From contig CM060984.1 of NCBI GenBank assembly GCA_030765065.1, positions 84,717,988 through 84,781,987 on the forward strand: a stretch of DNA of 64,000 nt. The letters are read 5' to 3'. Below the pieces are notes generated by a model, which saw nothing but the letters and a program-made list of their open reading frames with translations, ran no database searches and was not told the DNA's origin. This stretch comes from Deroplatys truncata (taxonomy: Eukaryota > Arthropoda > Insecta > Mantodea > Mantidae). The position numbers and the translations under genes are program-made. Shown piece after piece: positions 12,597 to 24,030 of this stretch (its first letter is position 1; every line of letters begins with the position of its first letter).

Positions 12597-13975
12597 TTAA
12601 CTGTTCGCTGGTTCTCCCGCCAAAATATGTACCCAGTCCTCATCCAAATCACAGAATGGGCAGATTCTCCCGCCAGAATCGTCAGTCATTTTCTGTGCCC
12701 TCCAGCCCCCCAGTCTAAACCGTGCCATTCCTGATCTTTCCTTTCTTCCTAAGTTAAGTATATATGCCTCTTTACCCCAATTCAATTTTATTTCATTTGC
12801 TAGGCTTAGAGAAGGTTTAATTTTACAATACGATTCTATTTCCTGTTGGTTGATGTCTCTTAGTCTTCCTCTGACTGCTTTCCATATGTTTATCTCATTT
12901 GTTTCAGCTCTTTGCCATACTCACCCCATGCCTATTCTCGTCAAACCCCTTTCCAAATCAGCTACCCGAAACTTAGGAGACAGGTTTTCTCGCTGGTATT
13001 TATAACATTTGGATCGTAATGTGGAGTTATCCCCCTGCATCAGCCAGTACTTCACTGCTCTTATTTTATAGTGTATTGTCTCTTCATAACATCCCACCTG
13101 CTTCAATACCCCCGAATTTGATGTGCCTTGTGAAACTCCAAGAACTCTTTTCCAAAATGCTACCTGTGCTTTATTTACATGCTCTGCTCTTTCCCATCCC
13201 CAGATTTCACTTCCGTATAACAAAATCGGCCTTATCATAGAGCTATACATATTTTCTAATGTATCTACAAGTACATCCGGTATCCGCGAGAGGGTACGTA
13301 ATAATTCATTTAACTGCCCTCGTGCTTTATAATTAGTTACTGATACGAGATGTTTGTTCCATTTTCCTCTCATATTAAATATTACTCTTAAATAGGATAA
13401 ATGTTTAATGTTTTGTAGTTCTAGCCCCTTGAATTACCATTTTTCATCCCTGCCATACACATAGCCATTTTTGGAAGCCATTGTTTTTGTTACCACCAAA
13501 CCCCATAGTTTACAATATTCTTCAAACCTGTTAATACCTTTCTGTAAGCCTTCTATCGTCACTGACAAAATTGTCATGTCATCCGGGTATAAAAGTACAG
13601 GAATGCAGACATCGTCTACTTTTGGACCATTAATTACCTCTGCTATTAGCACGCCTGCTATATCGTCTATGAATAAATTGAACAAAAGGGCGATAAAATA
13701 CATCCTTGACGAACTCCTGTACTGGTCTATTTAGATTCAATTATTGTATTTTGGTCTATTTTGATGCTGAAATTCACACTGTTGTAAATTTGCATCAGAA
13801 CTTTTATCATTTTACCAGAGTTGGTAAAGAATGGTGAAGTTTCGCCCAAAGGATATTCCTCTGCACGCTATCAAAAGCCATTTTGAAATCAACAAAAGCA
13901 CAATAAAGTTTCCCCCCGTTTCTATTCAAATTTGAATCAATTAATGTTTTAATAAGAAAATATTTTCCCTGAAAC
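12597..13975 (-). pseudogene. LINE reverse transcriptase, core to C-terminus (broken)
   Basis: Minus-strand remnants in order. Around 13900-13865 is AFVDFKMAFDS (motif A, catalytic Asp present). At 13703-13434 are LFNLFIDDI and the catalytic box, which reads YPDD instead of YADD. At 13373-12921 is a 150-aa stretch with ILLYGSEIWGW and WKRVLGVSQGTSN, typical of the LINE C-terminal domain. At 12785-12597 is a Cys-rich end with RICPFCDLDEDWVHIL. Several frameshifts separate the parts. The coding sequence is cut at 13976 by the LTR retrotransposon and resumes at 18778. The clade is not resolved. Confidence 0.85.
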
Positions 13976-15114
13976 TGCGGCGATCACCTCCTCATCCGTT
14001 GCTGTAGCTTACCTTGATGCTTCTCCCGTTGCTTCCAGAAGTTCTCAGCGTGTTGGTTCTTCAATTTATCCTCGGCTAGCTGCAGTAATTTTCCTTAAAT
14101 TATATGGGAGCATGGACTTATCCTCGGTAAAGGAAAACGTAGATCTCGGGTGGTGATATAGGAAGACATAGACTTGTTTTGTTTATGAAAAGATGACACT
14201 GCCGTTTCTTTTTATTTAATTAACACTCGTAGTATACAAAACTGGTATTGCCGCTGTAAAATACTGTCCACTGCTGTTAAACTATGGCGTGGATATGGCA
14301 CGAAATATAACTATTCTTATTGTCGCTTTCAGAGTAGCGGATCTTAGGTGTGTTGCTAAAGCTATTTTGATTCCCTGTTTTGGCGCGATATCTCACACAT
14401 TCTGCAGCATCTCTCCCTGACCACACATTACGAAAACTCTCGAATAAAATGCAATACTAAGCTGACATGACAAATTTGACTTGATTCCCTTTTTGGCGCG
14501 ATATCTCACACATCCTGCAGCATCTCTCCCTGACCACACATGACATAAACTGCCCCCAATTTTCCCCAAACAGATCCATTTATAGTCTCAGGCTTCTGAG
14601 GCTGCTTCCTTTCCTATTGGTCCATTTTTAGCGCGACTCGACGCGTCTAACTATTTCGAATAAATTTTCAGGGATCTTATTGGTCCAATTTTAATATAAA
14701 TCGCGGCTTTTCCTACATGTACCGTTAGATTGTCCTTCTCACTCACTTGGTCACGGCGAATTATCAAATAATGGGACAAAGGCTCTACACCCTCGCTGTA
14801 GGAATAATAGCACTGCGACCGGAGAGAGGTAATAAAACTAGGTTTTCTGCCTTCGAAAGCACTATTCCTGTAGCTAAAACTTTCCCTCGTGGACAGTATT
14901 TTAACATAGCGCTTAAATTATTTACATTAAACCATTTATAACTCTACTAATATTAATAACCTAGATAGATACATAACGTTAAATCACCCTTCTTAAAATA
15001 TACAAGCAGTATGAGAAAAAGATATTTACATAATACGATTTAACATCACTAAAAGTTAATTAATAAGTTATCTGTAATTACAGTTCTTGGGCTCGGCCTA
15101 GAGTTGCCGTTTCA
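13976..15114 (-). repeat. 3' LTR of the nested LTR retrotransposon
   Basis: 1139-bp direct repeat matching 17639-18777; by eye I saw two differences (A/C near the left edge, and TCTGCAG versus TCTACAG). On the minus strand it begins TGAAACGG and ends CGCCGCA (TG...CA). The left flank 13972-13975 is AAAC and the right flank of the other LTR is AAAC, giving a 4-bp target duplication. Each LTR holds a 110-bp-spaced internal duplication of TTTTGGCGCGATATCTCACA (around 14380 and 14490). Confidence 0.93.
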
Positions 15115-15579
15115 AATTGCCCTGTTCTGGAAAAGAATAAATTTTTCAACACTTGATACAATTTTCTTTTCCAGAATAATTCCTCTGATTATGGCCTTTG
15201 TTGGTTTATTTTGTTGACAGAGACCCTTCGCTATACCTGTTTCTTCACAAGGGTTCTGCCAAACCAGTGGTGTTTACATTTGGGTCGTTCACCTTACCCC
15301 TTGCTATGGTTGATTCCACTCTCCCTTTTAAAAACAGGTTTTCGAGAGACATTCTTATACACAATACATTTCCCGCACACGAATAACTTGTGGTGGAGAG
15401 AAATACACTAATACCTAATTTAAGTTCTAAAATTAAATCTATTTACATACATATTGGTACATAATTATTATGCCTTTATTTATTTCTTTACATACTTATT
15501 TATCGGGTGTATTACCTTTACTATTTGTTCACAGGGTTGCTACCTCATCTCGAGTAAAACTAACCTGATTCTTTTCATT
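15115..15579 (-). other. Internal non-coding part of LTR element next to the 3' LTR
   Basis: On the minus strand this lies just upstream of the 3' LTR. A purine-rich stretch, AGAACAGGGCAATT, directly abuts the LTR and may be the polypurine tract. No open frame of recognised homology. Confidence 0.5.
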
Positions 15580-15770
15580 TCATTCTTCACCCTTCTCATT
15601 TTCTAAACATTTGTATGGTTTGAGCAACTGTTTATGATATCTCCCTACGATCTTGGAATTCTTTATTTCTTGTAACTCAAATGTATCCGAGCCAAAAATG
15701 TTAATCACCCGGTATGGACCTTTAAATAAATTTTCCATTCTATGATACCTCTTTTTTTTATAATTAATAA
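15580..15770 (-). pseudogene. Integrase C-terminal tail remnant of the LTR element
   Basis: Minus-strand frame reading FKGPYRVINIFGSDTFEL and then VGRYHKQLLKPY before a stop at 15582-15580. GPYRV-type blocks, followed by a hydrophobic strand and a late H..LKPY motif, are typical of the C-terminal domain of retroviral-type integrases of insect LTR elements. The frame has a stop upstream at about 15780, and protease, reverse transcriptase, RNase H and the integrase core are absent from the 2.5-kb interior. It is therefore a leftover end of pol after an internal deletion. Confidence 0.65.
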
Positions 15771-16150
15771 AACTAATTTATATGTTTAAAGAAAACTGTC
15801 AGCATATTTCTAGCATACCAACCAATTAATAATTTACAAATATTGCTAAATATCAAAAAATAACAAATATTCTGACAATAAAAGCTGTTTCAACCTTAAG
15901 ACAAACTTATTCAAACAGAAAGACACTGAAACATATTAATGGCAAAGGTGTTTCTTGTTCTTCTTCACTATCACTAAATATCATTTAATACTCAAGTCTC
16001 TTTAGTAATGCAAAAAAAAAATGTTCTGCACAACTGCTTAAGATAACTCATTAATTCACATGTGAAAGCTCTCCTTTCCAGGCACTGTAGAGTCAGGATC
16101 AATGATATTATGTCTTTTTTTTTTTTTTAATTTGAATGCTGGATTTTTTT

Positions 16151-17365
16151 TTATATCCATACTAATTCTGCAAGTTCGATCAACCCTTTCTTTCGCTTCC
16201 TTGTTTTAAATTCCTGCTTTCTTTTCTGCGCCCTTTTTAACATTCTTTCAAAATCTTTCTTTAACGTCTCTTCTCCCGTTAGTGTTTTCGGATCTTTAGT
16301 TTCTAGTATCTGTAGTAATTTCCCTTTAAGTGTTTCTATTAACTTCCCCTTCATCATCTCAACTAATTTCCCCTCTACATTCTTATCTTGTTCACTTAAG
16401 TTTCTTTCTAAGTCCTTATTCTGCTCATTTACGATTCTTTCTAAGCCTTTACTCTGCTTATTTGATTTCCCTTCTAAATTCTTATCTTGTTCCCTTACGA
16501 TACTTTCTAAGTCTTTACTCTGCTCATTTAATTCTCCTTCTAAATTCTTATCTTGTTCACCTACGATTCTTTCTAAGTCTTTACTCTGCTCACTTACGAT
16601 TCTTTCTAAGTCCTTACTCTGCTCCTTTAATTCTCCTTCTACATTCTTATCTTGTACCCTTACGATTCTTTCTAAGTCATTACTCTGCTTACTTACGATT
16701 CTTTCTAAGTATTCATTATTCTCATTTGATTCCCCTTCTAAATTCTTATCTAGTTCACTTACGATTCTTTCTAAGTCATTATTATTCTCATTTGATTCCC
16801 CTTCTAAATTCTTATCTTGTTCACTTACGACTCTTTCTAAGCCCTTACTCTGCTTACTTACGATTCTTTCTAAGTCCTTATTATGCCCATTTGATTCCCT
16901 TTCTAAATTCTTATCTTGTTCACTTACGATTTTTTCTACTTCTTTACTCTGCTTCCTTACTTCCCCTTCTAAATTCTTATCTTGTTCCCTTACGACTCTT
17001 TCTAGATTCTTACCATGTTCACTTACGATTCTTTCTAAGTTCTTACTATGTTCACTTAAGATCTTACCCCGTTCCTTTATGTCCTTACCCATCTCGTCTA
17101 TCTTTGTGCTCAAATGTTGAAGCAATATTAGCAGCTGGTTTTGACCTGCGTCAATGACCTGCTTAATCGGTGGTCTCCTTTCCAGCCTAGCTTCTACTTC
17201 TGCTGCACCCATATTTTCTCCCTCTGTTGTTATGCTGACAATAGCCTCCCTATTCAGTTCTTCCAAATCTTCCCTTGACCTACTCATGGTTCCGTTAGCA
17301 AGTTCTACCTCCCTAGTAATGACTTTACCCCCTCTCAATAACATGTGTTCACACAACTGGGTCAC
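16151..17365 (-). CDS. 404-aa hendecad coiled-coil protein of the LTR element (gag position)
   Basis: The only long intact frame in the LTR element and in the window. Residues 1-90 form a mixed N-terminal part (SRSREDLEELNREA; IKQVIDAGQNQLLILLQHL). Residues of about 105-335 are some 21 consecutive 11-residue repeats of the type EQDKNLEGELN or EQSKDLERIVS. The C-terminus is very basic (RMLKRAQKRKQEFKTRKRKK) and ends with LIELAELVWI. The 11-residue period with Leu/Val at fixed positions predicts a long right-handed or straight coiled coil. It lies first after the 5' LTR, where gag is expected, but there is no CCHC knuckle or recognised capsid domain. It probably retains assembly or structural function, or was kept open by recency of insertion. 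Role unproven. Confidence 0.7.
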   Translation of the reverse strand: MTQLCEHMLLRGGKVITREVELANGTMSRSREDLEELNREAIVSITTEGENMGAAEVEARLERRPPIKQVIDAGQNQLLILLQHLSTKIDEMGKDIKERGKILSEHSKNLERIVSEHGKNLERVVREQDKNLEGEVRKQSKEVEKIVSEQDKNLERESNGHNKDLERIVSKQSKGLERVVSEQDKNLEGESNENNNDLERIVSELDKNLEGESNENNEYLERIVSKQSNDLERIVRVQDKNVEGELKEQSKDLERIVSEQSKDLERIVGEQDKNLEGELNEQSKDLESIVREQDKNLEGKSNKQSKGLERIVNEQNKDLERNLSEQDKNVEGKLVEMMKGKLIETLKGKLLQILETKDPKTLTGEETLKKDFERMLKRAQKRKQEFKTRKRKKGLIELAELVWI

Positions 17366-17404
17366 TACTCTGCATGCCTTTTTGTTTGTTTTTGAATAAA
17401 AGTT

Positions 17405-17650
17405 CTAACCTGTATTTTTTTTCAATGTTAACTGATGCGTTCCGGGTTCGAATCCTGGTGAAGTTCTAGAAGCGATGTTCTCAGCCGTTTTGTTGTCCCA
17501 CGTAGGTAGACTAGAAGTTCGCGTTGTAATTTTGTTCTGCTGTGCCCCTTTCCTCTGAAGATTCTTCGTCTGTTCGTTGTTTCCTAGTCCTCCGTTCGTG
17601 TCGTTCTTCCCTTCGAGCTCCACGTTATGGCGCCAGTTTGCGGCGCTCAC
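17405..17650 (-). CDS. Small leader ORF downstream of the 5' LTR, overlapping the PBS
   Basis: 81-aa frame starting within the last bases of the 5' LTR (MSAANWRHNVE) and covering the primer binding site. It ends with SPGFEPGTHQLT, which is what an antisense tRNA T-arm/B-box (plus-strand GGGTTCGAATCC at about 17449) encodes. Probably not a genuine protein; it may be an untranslated leader carrying a tRNA-like fragment. Confidence 0.25.
   Translation of the reverse strand: MSAANWRHNVELEGKNDTNGGLGNNEQTKNLQRKGAQQNKITTRTSSLPTWDNKTAENIASRTSPGFEPGTHQLTLKKNTG
17618..17635 (-). promoter_or_regulatory. Primer binding site of the LTR element
   Basis: Three bases after the 5' LTR end, the minus strand reads TGGCGCCATAACGTGG. 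TGG is the expected start of a site complementary to a tRNA 3' CCA end. The particular tRNA cannot be named from this alone. Confidence 0.6.
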
Positions 17651-18777
17651 CTCCTCATCCGTTGCTGTAGCTTACCTTGATGCTTCTCCCGTTGCTTCCA
17701 GAAGTTCTCAGCGTGTTGGTTCTTCAATTTATCCTCGGCTAGCTGCAGTAATTTTCCTTAAATTATATGGGAGCATGGACTTATCCTCGGTAAAGGAAAA
17801 CGTAGATCTCGGGTGGTGATATAGGAAGACATAGACTTGTTTTGTTTATGAAAAGATGACACTGCCGTTTCTTTTTATTTAATTAACACTCGTAGTATAC
17901 AAAACTGGTATTGCCGCTGTAAAATACTGTCCACTGCTGTTAAACTATGGCGTGGATATGGCACGAAATATAACTATTCTTATTGTCGCTTTCAGAGTAG
18001 CGGATCTTAGGTGTGTTGCTAAAGCTATTTTGATTCCCTGTTTTGGCGCGATATCTCACACATTCTACAGCATCTCTCCCTGACCACACATTACGAAAAC
18101 TCTCGAATAAAATGCAATACTAAGCTGACATGACAAATTTGACTTGATTCCCTTTTTGGCGCGATATCTCACACATCCTGCAGCATCTCTCCCTGACCAC
18201 ACATGACATAAACTGCCCCCAATTTTCCCCAAACAGATCCATTTATAGTCTCAGGCTTCTGAGGCTGCTTCCTTTCCTATTGGTCCATTTTTAGCGCGAC
18301 TCGACGCGTCTAACTATTTCGAATAAATTTTCAGGGATCTTATTGGTCCAATTTTAATATAAATCGCGGCTTTTCCTACATGTACCGTTAGATTGTCCTT
18401 CTCACTCACTTGGTCACGGCGAATTATCAAATAATGGGACAAAGGCTCTACACCCTCGCTGTAGGAATAATAGCACTGCGACCGGAGAGAGGTAATAAAA
18501 CTAGGTTTTCTGCCTTCGAAAGCACTATTCCTGTAGCTAAAACTTTCCCTCGTGGACAGTATTTTAACATAGCGCTTAAATTATTTACATTAAACCATTT
18601 ATAACTCTACTAATATTAATAACCTAGATAGATACATAACGTTAAATCACCCTTCTTAAAATATACAAGCAGTATGAGAAAAAGATATTTACATAATACG
18701 ATTTAACATCACTAAAAGTTAATTAATAAGTTATCTGTAATTACAGTTCTTGGGCTCGGCCTAGAGTTGCCGTTTCA
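17639..18777 (-). repeat. 5' LTR of the nested LTR retrotransposon
   Basis: 1139 bp, near-identical to 13976-15114. It is the 5' LTR because the coding frames run on the minus strand and the primer binding site adjoins it at 17635. The 4-bp duplication AAAC follows at 18778-18781. The near identity of the two LTRs indicates a recent insertion into the already present LINE. Confidence 0.93.
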
Positions 18778-18781
18778 AAAC

Positions 18782-19654
18782 CCACCTGAAATTTAGAAAT
18801 TATATCGAACTCCTTTACCCAACCCCTTTACCGGTCATAGATAATTTTGCAATATACCTTACCCACCCTTGAATATTGGTTGAATAATTGCTGTTGTCCA
18901 AGCTTCAGGATACTTAAATAATTTCTTAAAGGCCACCCGCAGAAGGTCTAATATTTCAGGAACTTCTATGGAGCATTTAACAAATTCGCTCGGAATTCCT
19001 TCTATTCCCGGTGCTTTGTGATTCTTTAAGTTTTTTTATTTCCCGAACAATTTCCCCGTCAGTTTTTTCCCCATCTAGAATTGATACTGTAGGATTTAAG
19101 CACAGTTCAGCGAAAGATATCCGAGGTCCCTCCCACTCTTCCCCACCAGCTTCAGCGAACACACTATTAAAATACGCTAACCATGTTTTTGGTTTGATGT
19201 TTACGTTATCCCGTCTTCGCACTTTAATTTTCTTAACTATCTTCCACATGTATATGGAATCTCCCCGTTCTGACGCTATTCTAAAATCCGCCGCCATTTT
19301 ATTTTGCCATTCCGCCTTTACACTTACTAATATATCTTTATACTGCTTTCTAATTTGAGTATACGAAAGAAGCTTTTCCTCAGTACCTTCTTTTCTATAC
19401 ACCCTAAGCGGTATTTTAGCTTTTTTCTTCGCTTCTTTACATTTACCATTGTACCAGCCTGAAATTTTCGAGATTCTTCTGTTATTTCGTATTCTCATGC
19501 TTCTACCAACTATTTGTAAATTGTATGTTATTGTTTTAATAACATGTCCTCCGCTTCTTTCCCCCACTTCAGTTTTACATGTCCGATCACGCAAAATGGC
19601 AAGAAATTCCTCACTTCCCTCTGGGTTCCACCGATATCTCACCATAGATGACAA
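18782..19654 (-). pseudogene. LINE linker and N-terminal reverse-transcriptase region
   Basis: Minus-strand frame 19654-18977 (225 aa) resembles the region between endonuclease and reverse transcriptase of LINEs: basic stretch GKCKEAKKKAKIP, then WQNKMAADFRIASERGDS, WLAYFNSVFAE, and IVREIKKLKESQS. The last is the conserved start of the RT domain that normally continues into KAPG-type sequence. Homology continues out of frame from 18976 to 18782 (FKYPEAWTTAIIQPI). The remaining RT lies at 13971 and below, beyond the LTR element. Confidence 0.8.
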
Positions 19655-19669
19655 AGCAATTTTTTAATT

Positions 19670-20165
19670 GTTTCTCCTACGTTGTTTGAGTATCATTTTA
19701 GAGTGAGTAAGATGGGCGAATGGTGTAATTCGACTCTATTTACAATTTGGAAGTCCTCTATTAATGGTATTAATTCCTGTGAGCAAATTACATAATCTAT
19801 AACACCTCCTCCATTACTATTGATAAAAGTTAATTCGCATACTTGCCGTTTAGGATTTCCAATTTAAACGCATCACAAAAGGCTAACAATTCCTTTCCAT
19901 CTGAATTTAGCACTGTATCCTTACTTCGCCGCACTTCTCTCCTACAGTCTGCTTCTCCCCTTTCTACAGTGATATTTTCGCTTCCAATTCTGGCATTAAT
20001 ATCCCCATTATGATTAAATCTGCTTTTGGGTGTATTTCCTGAATTTCTACAATCATGTTGGCCAAATTGATAAATAAGTTGGGATACTGCTGGTTGTCGA
20101 TATACTACAATAATACATAACTCAAGTTCACTTAATTTACCGTATACACATAATGTTCCAAATAT
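19670..20165 (-). pseudogene. LINE endonuclease domain (5'-truncated, broken)
   Basis: On the minus strand the region reads IIMGDINARIG (catalytic GDxN motif), a stretch ending FCDAFKLEILNGKY, SNGGGVIDYVICS and HHSPILLTL near 19680, where SDH would be expected. This is the EEP endonuclease of the same LINE as 12190-19654. Homology fades at about 20165, so the element is 5'-truncated and lacks ORF1. Small frameshifts are present. Confidence 0.75.
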
Positions 20166-20908
20166 GTTTATCTGATGAAAATGTATCGAGTGTATAACCT
20201 AATTTCGAAAGTAGAAAATATTCTGCTCAGCTCGTATTCTCAAACATTTCCTCCATTCTGTTATAAACCACATATCACCCGTACATCGCAATGGTATGCA
20301 AAGTCTAGTGGCAATAAAACATTTTAAAAATAAAGTTATGTTTTAGAAAACCCCATACTTAAAAACATGCGTCTTTACTGACTCTGGCATTACAAAGAAA
20401 AACGGACATCAAGCGGTTAATATTTACAGATCTACTTTAGATATGCAAATTGAGGTTAAACGTTGCATTGGCAGAAATGACAAAATTGCTGGGGCGCACA
20501 CAACAAACTTGAATACATTCATCATCCCAATACATTACAAGCGGATCGCGTACTAAATTATGTGTAACACATTTGTGCAACAACATTCTTATGCCATTTT
20601 CTGTGTACAGAAACTGGTTTCCGTTTCTAGCGCTCCAGAGCAACGTCATCCCCCATTCATCACAATGACTCACTAGCTTTGAATGGTCTCCATATTCACC
20701 TTTTTGTTTACATTTTCATAAATTTTACAAAAAGGAATTATTAATTGTATGGTTTTTGACTTGATTTTTCTTCTGCCACCATTTCATTTTGGTTCTGTAT
20801 CTAACGACAGACTTTAGGCATTAGATTTTAATAGTTAAATGCCCAATACTTCTTAATCATCTTTCTAACGTCCTAATATTTCCTCGATATATAATATTTC
20901 TTGTTATT
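20166..20908. other. Unassigned flank of the LINE
   Basis: No recognised coding or repeat sequence. Confidence 0.35.
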
Positions 20909-21413
20909 ACTATCTCTACTTACCTAAGGTGGAGGAAGATTTGCATTCCACCCAAACATTCTTTATTGAAATTACACTGATAATGTACATCTTCAGGTCC
21001 ATGATAAAAGCTACACAATATTACTTTCTTTAACGGTACACAGAGTATTGTGATAGTTGCTTGCCTGCTTGCTCCACTTTGGAGCAGGACGTGGCTTCAG
21101 CGCCAGTTGTATTGCTTGTTAGAAAGAGTGAAGGGGTAAGAACCTTCGGCTTTTGAGCTGTTCGAAACTCTTATCGGGACACGGTAGAAGTTTCTAAACT
21201 CCCTTCCTCCTGCACTGTTGCGAATCTTCTCGAAGATATTAAAGGAAGGAATCGTTCACCCTGTCAGTTGTACGACTGAGTTTTGTTCTGCTGTTTCCTC
21301 ACCGGGGTTTTGCTGCGTGCGAGTAACAGTTGCGTACGTGAGAACAGAAGACATTACTGAGCGAGCCAGAGCGAGAAAAGGCCGAGCTGCGCGCCATTAA
21401 TTAAAGTGCTGCG

Positions 21414-21464
<51 letters not shown>

Positions 21465-21936
21465 TTACGGAGTGACTAGAGAAAGAATGAAATAACATCA
21501 TATTCCATCCAAGAATTCGGTATCGAGATTTTACCGGGTCTTGTGAACAAAAACAAAAAGGCATTTATAGAAAAAGGCATAAGACAAAGCAAGAGGGAGA
21601 CAGAACGAGAGAGTGATAGGTATAATTCAAAATTGGAATGTTAGAAAAATTCCAAACTTTAAGTTCAGTGTCTTCCAGGGGTATGGGATGACTATTTTCA
21701 AAAAAAACTTCGCCACCTTTAACTATTGTTTACATGAAAAAATTGTTATTTTTTATTTTTTTCAAAACGAAATCTAAAGATATTTTATTAAAATATCAAT
21801 GTTTGACAAATTATCATGAGGAATAAAATGTACTTCTTGAATTATATGTGAATCCCCTTCTTCTGAGTGAATTTGATAGAATTTTTGGGTTAAGTACAAT
21901 ACTTCAACTTTCTGTAGGTAAGTGTTAGAGAAAGTA
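20909..21936. mobile_element. Composite of old Helentron-like fragments
   Basis: 20909 begins ACTATCTCTACTTACC, followed by GCATTCCACCCAAACATTC (plus-oriented head). A second plus-oriented body runs about 21470-21880 (GAATTCGGTATCGAGATT, GTCTTCCAGGGGTATGGGA, TAAAATATCAATGTTTGACA). A minus-oriented head ends at 21936 with GTGTTAGAGAAAGTAAAA. Between them lies an unrelated GC-richer stretch (about 21050-21415) and a (GA)n tract at 21418-21459. It is best read as nested or rearranged old copies. Confidence 0.55.
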
Positions 21937-22539
21937 AAAATGTGACCTTATTCCCAATATCGCAGTAGTATATTTACTTCTGCAAGGTTTAAACATTTAC
22001 CTAACAGTAGATTCCACCATGACCGGTTTTAAACAAATTCCAAGGGGTAAAATAATGAGTCAATGAGCGATGTTACACTCAGCGTGAAACAGGGGGACGT
22101 CAGAAATAGCTTCTTTTAATGAATTTAGCTGTGAATGATGCAAACTACTAGAAGTGCGATAGCACAATAAAATACGATTATCTACGTGTGTTGTAGGGAG
22201 AGGGGTGATTAAAAATGAAGTACCTATTACACAATTTTAAAATGCACAACAGACAAAATATTTTTGTGCAAGTTTTCTTCTGAAGTAGGGCATGGAAAAA
22301 AAATTCCAAAATTGCCATCATCGAATAAAGATGCAATGCTGCAAGGTGTGGTGAACTGTGTGACTAACTAAAAGAAAATTTATAAGCACTTAAGAAGTAC
22401 TTATAGTACTATAAATTTATAACTACTTTGAACAATAAGTATTTAGATACCGTAATAATAATCATAATAATAATATTTATTATTGAACAATAATGCTCGT
22501 ATTACCCTAGATATCAAAAAGCATCATGAAAGAAATAAC

Positions 22540-22578
<39 letters not shown>

Positions 22579-22882
22579 ACTAAGATACTCAACTAGCAGA
22601 AACATAGACAACTCAATAACAACATTACGCTCCGCTCATGTTTAGAATGAATTTAACTTGTCAAACAAGTGCCTAGAAGTATGCAAGGAGGGATTGGAAA
22701 GGTGACGCTGAGATGACGGAACTATGCATGTCAAAACCAATTTAAATCGGCTGCGTTCCTATTTGAGCCACTCTTTTTGTACCCAAGTGTACGTAAACAG
22801 TGTCCTTGACGTATTCCTAAAGTACGCAACCCAAGATCAAGAAACCTGGGTCAATAAACCAGCCTCTTTCTCTTCTTCGCTA

Positions 22883-22929
<47 letters not shown>

Positions 22930-23159
22930 CTTGATACTAAGCATTCAACATTTATATCACAGACTATTTCTCGTATTGATCTAGTATATTTGCTAGACTC
23001 TAAAAGCCGAAAGACGCGATTTTCAATATTTCCTGCTGGTTTTTTCCCCCTTTCTTAACTGTTCTTTTCTTGGAAAAGGACATACGCTTATTTTAAATTC
23101 GTTTTCATGTTAATAGGTTTGCTTGCTTTTGTGAGGTGCTTCACTTTTCACAGTTACCC
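21937..23159. other. Unassigned sequence with microsatellites
   Basis: No coding homology recognised. (ATT)n at 22541-22576 and (CT)n at about 22883-22927. Confidence 0.4.
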
Positions 23160-23600
23160 TTAATTCCTCCTGCCATCTTTCTTCATCTTTCCAAACATCC
23201 ATCTGCATACGTCACTCGCCACCATTTGGTTTACTCCAGTTTTCAACGGTTTTCTTGGCTGTATACATGTCCTTCTTCCTCGCGGTGACCACCCCAGGAT
23301 AATCCTTGGCCAAGTTTCTTCATCTATTGTACTCGTGTCCATACCATTGAAGGATTCGTGCTCTACCATTTCTATCATGGACTCTTCCATATTCATATCC
23401 TCCTCGTCCTTTTCCAATCTAGATACTCTGGCTACTTTTCTTATCCCATCTATTTCTACTACTTGTATCCTGCCTTTCTGACTTTCTACAAGTGTCCACC
23501 TCTCCGCCCCGTATGCTAATGTTGATTCAACTAGTCTTTGAAGAATTGTTTTCATTTGCCTAGAAATAGTTCTACTCCAGTGCCTTTACTCTTTATCATC
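23160..23600 (-). pseudogene. LINE C-terminal domain (second LINE), distal fragment
   Basis: 131-aa frame (23555-23160) with LVESTLAYGAERWTL, then KVARVSRLEKDEED, and a Pro/Arg-rich end with GWSPRGRR. It resembles the region after the reverse transcriptase in RTE/CR1-like LINEs (LTYGAETW and RRSARVSR-type blocks). The upstream part of the same gene is at 26870-26591; the DUF4817-type transposon separates them. Confidence 0.7.
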
Positions 23601-24030
23601 CTCCTGGCAACGCTTAGTATGTTGTGTGGGTTGATAAACTGACCGATTTTCAAGAAGGAATCCATTTCCAGAAACGCACGGTTTTGACGCTGTAGCGCAT
23701 GGAAGTGTGAGATGGGTTGCGTTCCACATTTATCAATAAATCCTACATGAGTAGCACATCGAGCTGTCTACATTACAAACGGACTTCGAACTATGTACCT
23801 CCTACGTCACTGCAGAGCCTCCATCGGCGGTGCTGAGCCTCACTTACATGACCCAATACGTAGATTGTCTGAAGAATTTCAATCGTTCCGTGGACTCGAG
23901 TAATAAGGTCCTCCGCTGACGTTACAGGAGTGTCATACACCGTACTATTTATAGTACCCCACAGATAATATTCGAGAAGTGTCAGCTCTGGCGACCGTGC
24001 TGGCCATGGAACTGGTCCACCTCTACCAAT

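Noticed and set aside
14747-14941. 64-aa frame also found at 18410-18604
   Set aside because: It lies in the LTR and is duplicated only because the LTR is; no homology.
16330-17157. 275-aa plus-strand frame rich in Ser/Leu/Tyr
   Set aside because: Antisense shadow of the 33-bp repeats in the coiled-coil gene on the other strand.
17430-17460. tRNA gene fragment as an RNA gene
   Set aside because: Only a T-arm/B-box-like stretch inside the LTR element leader; no other arms.
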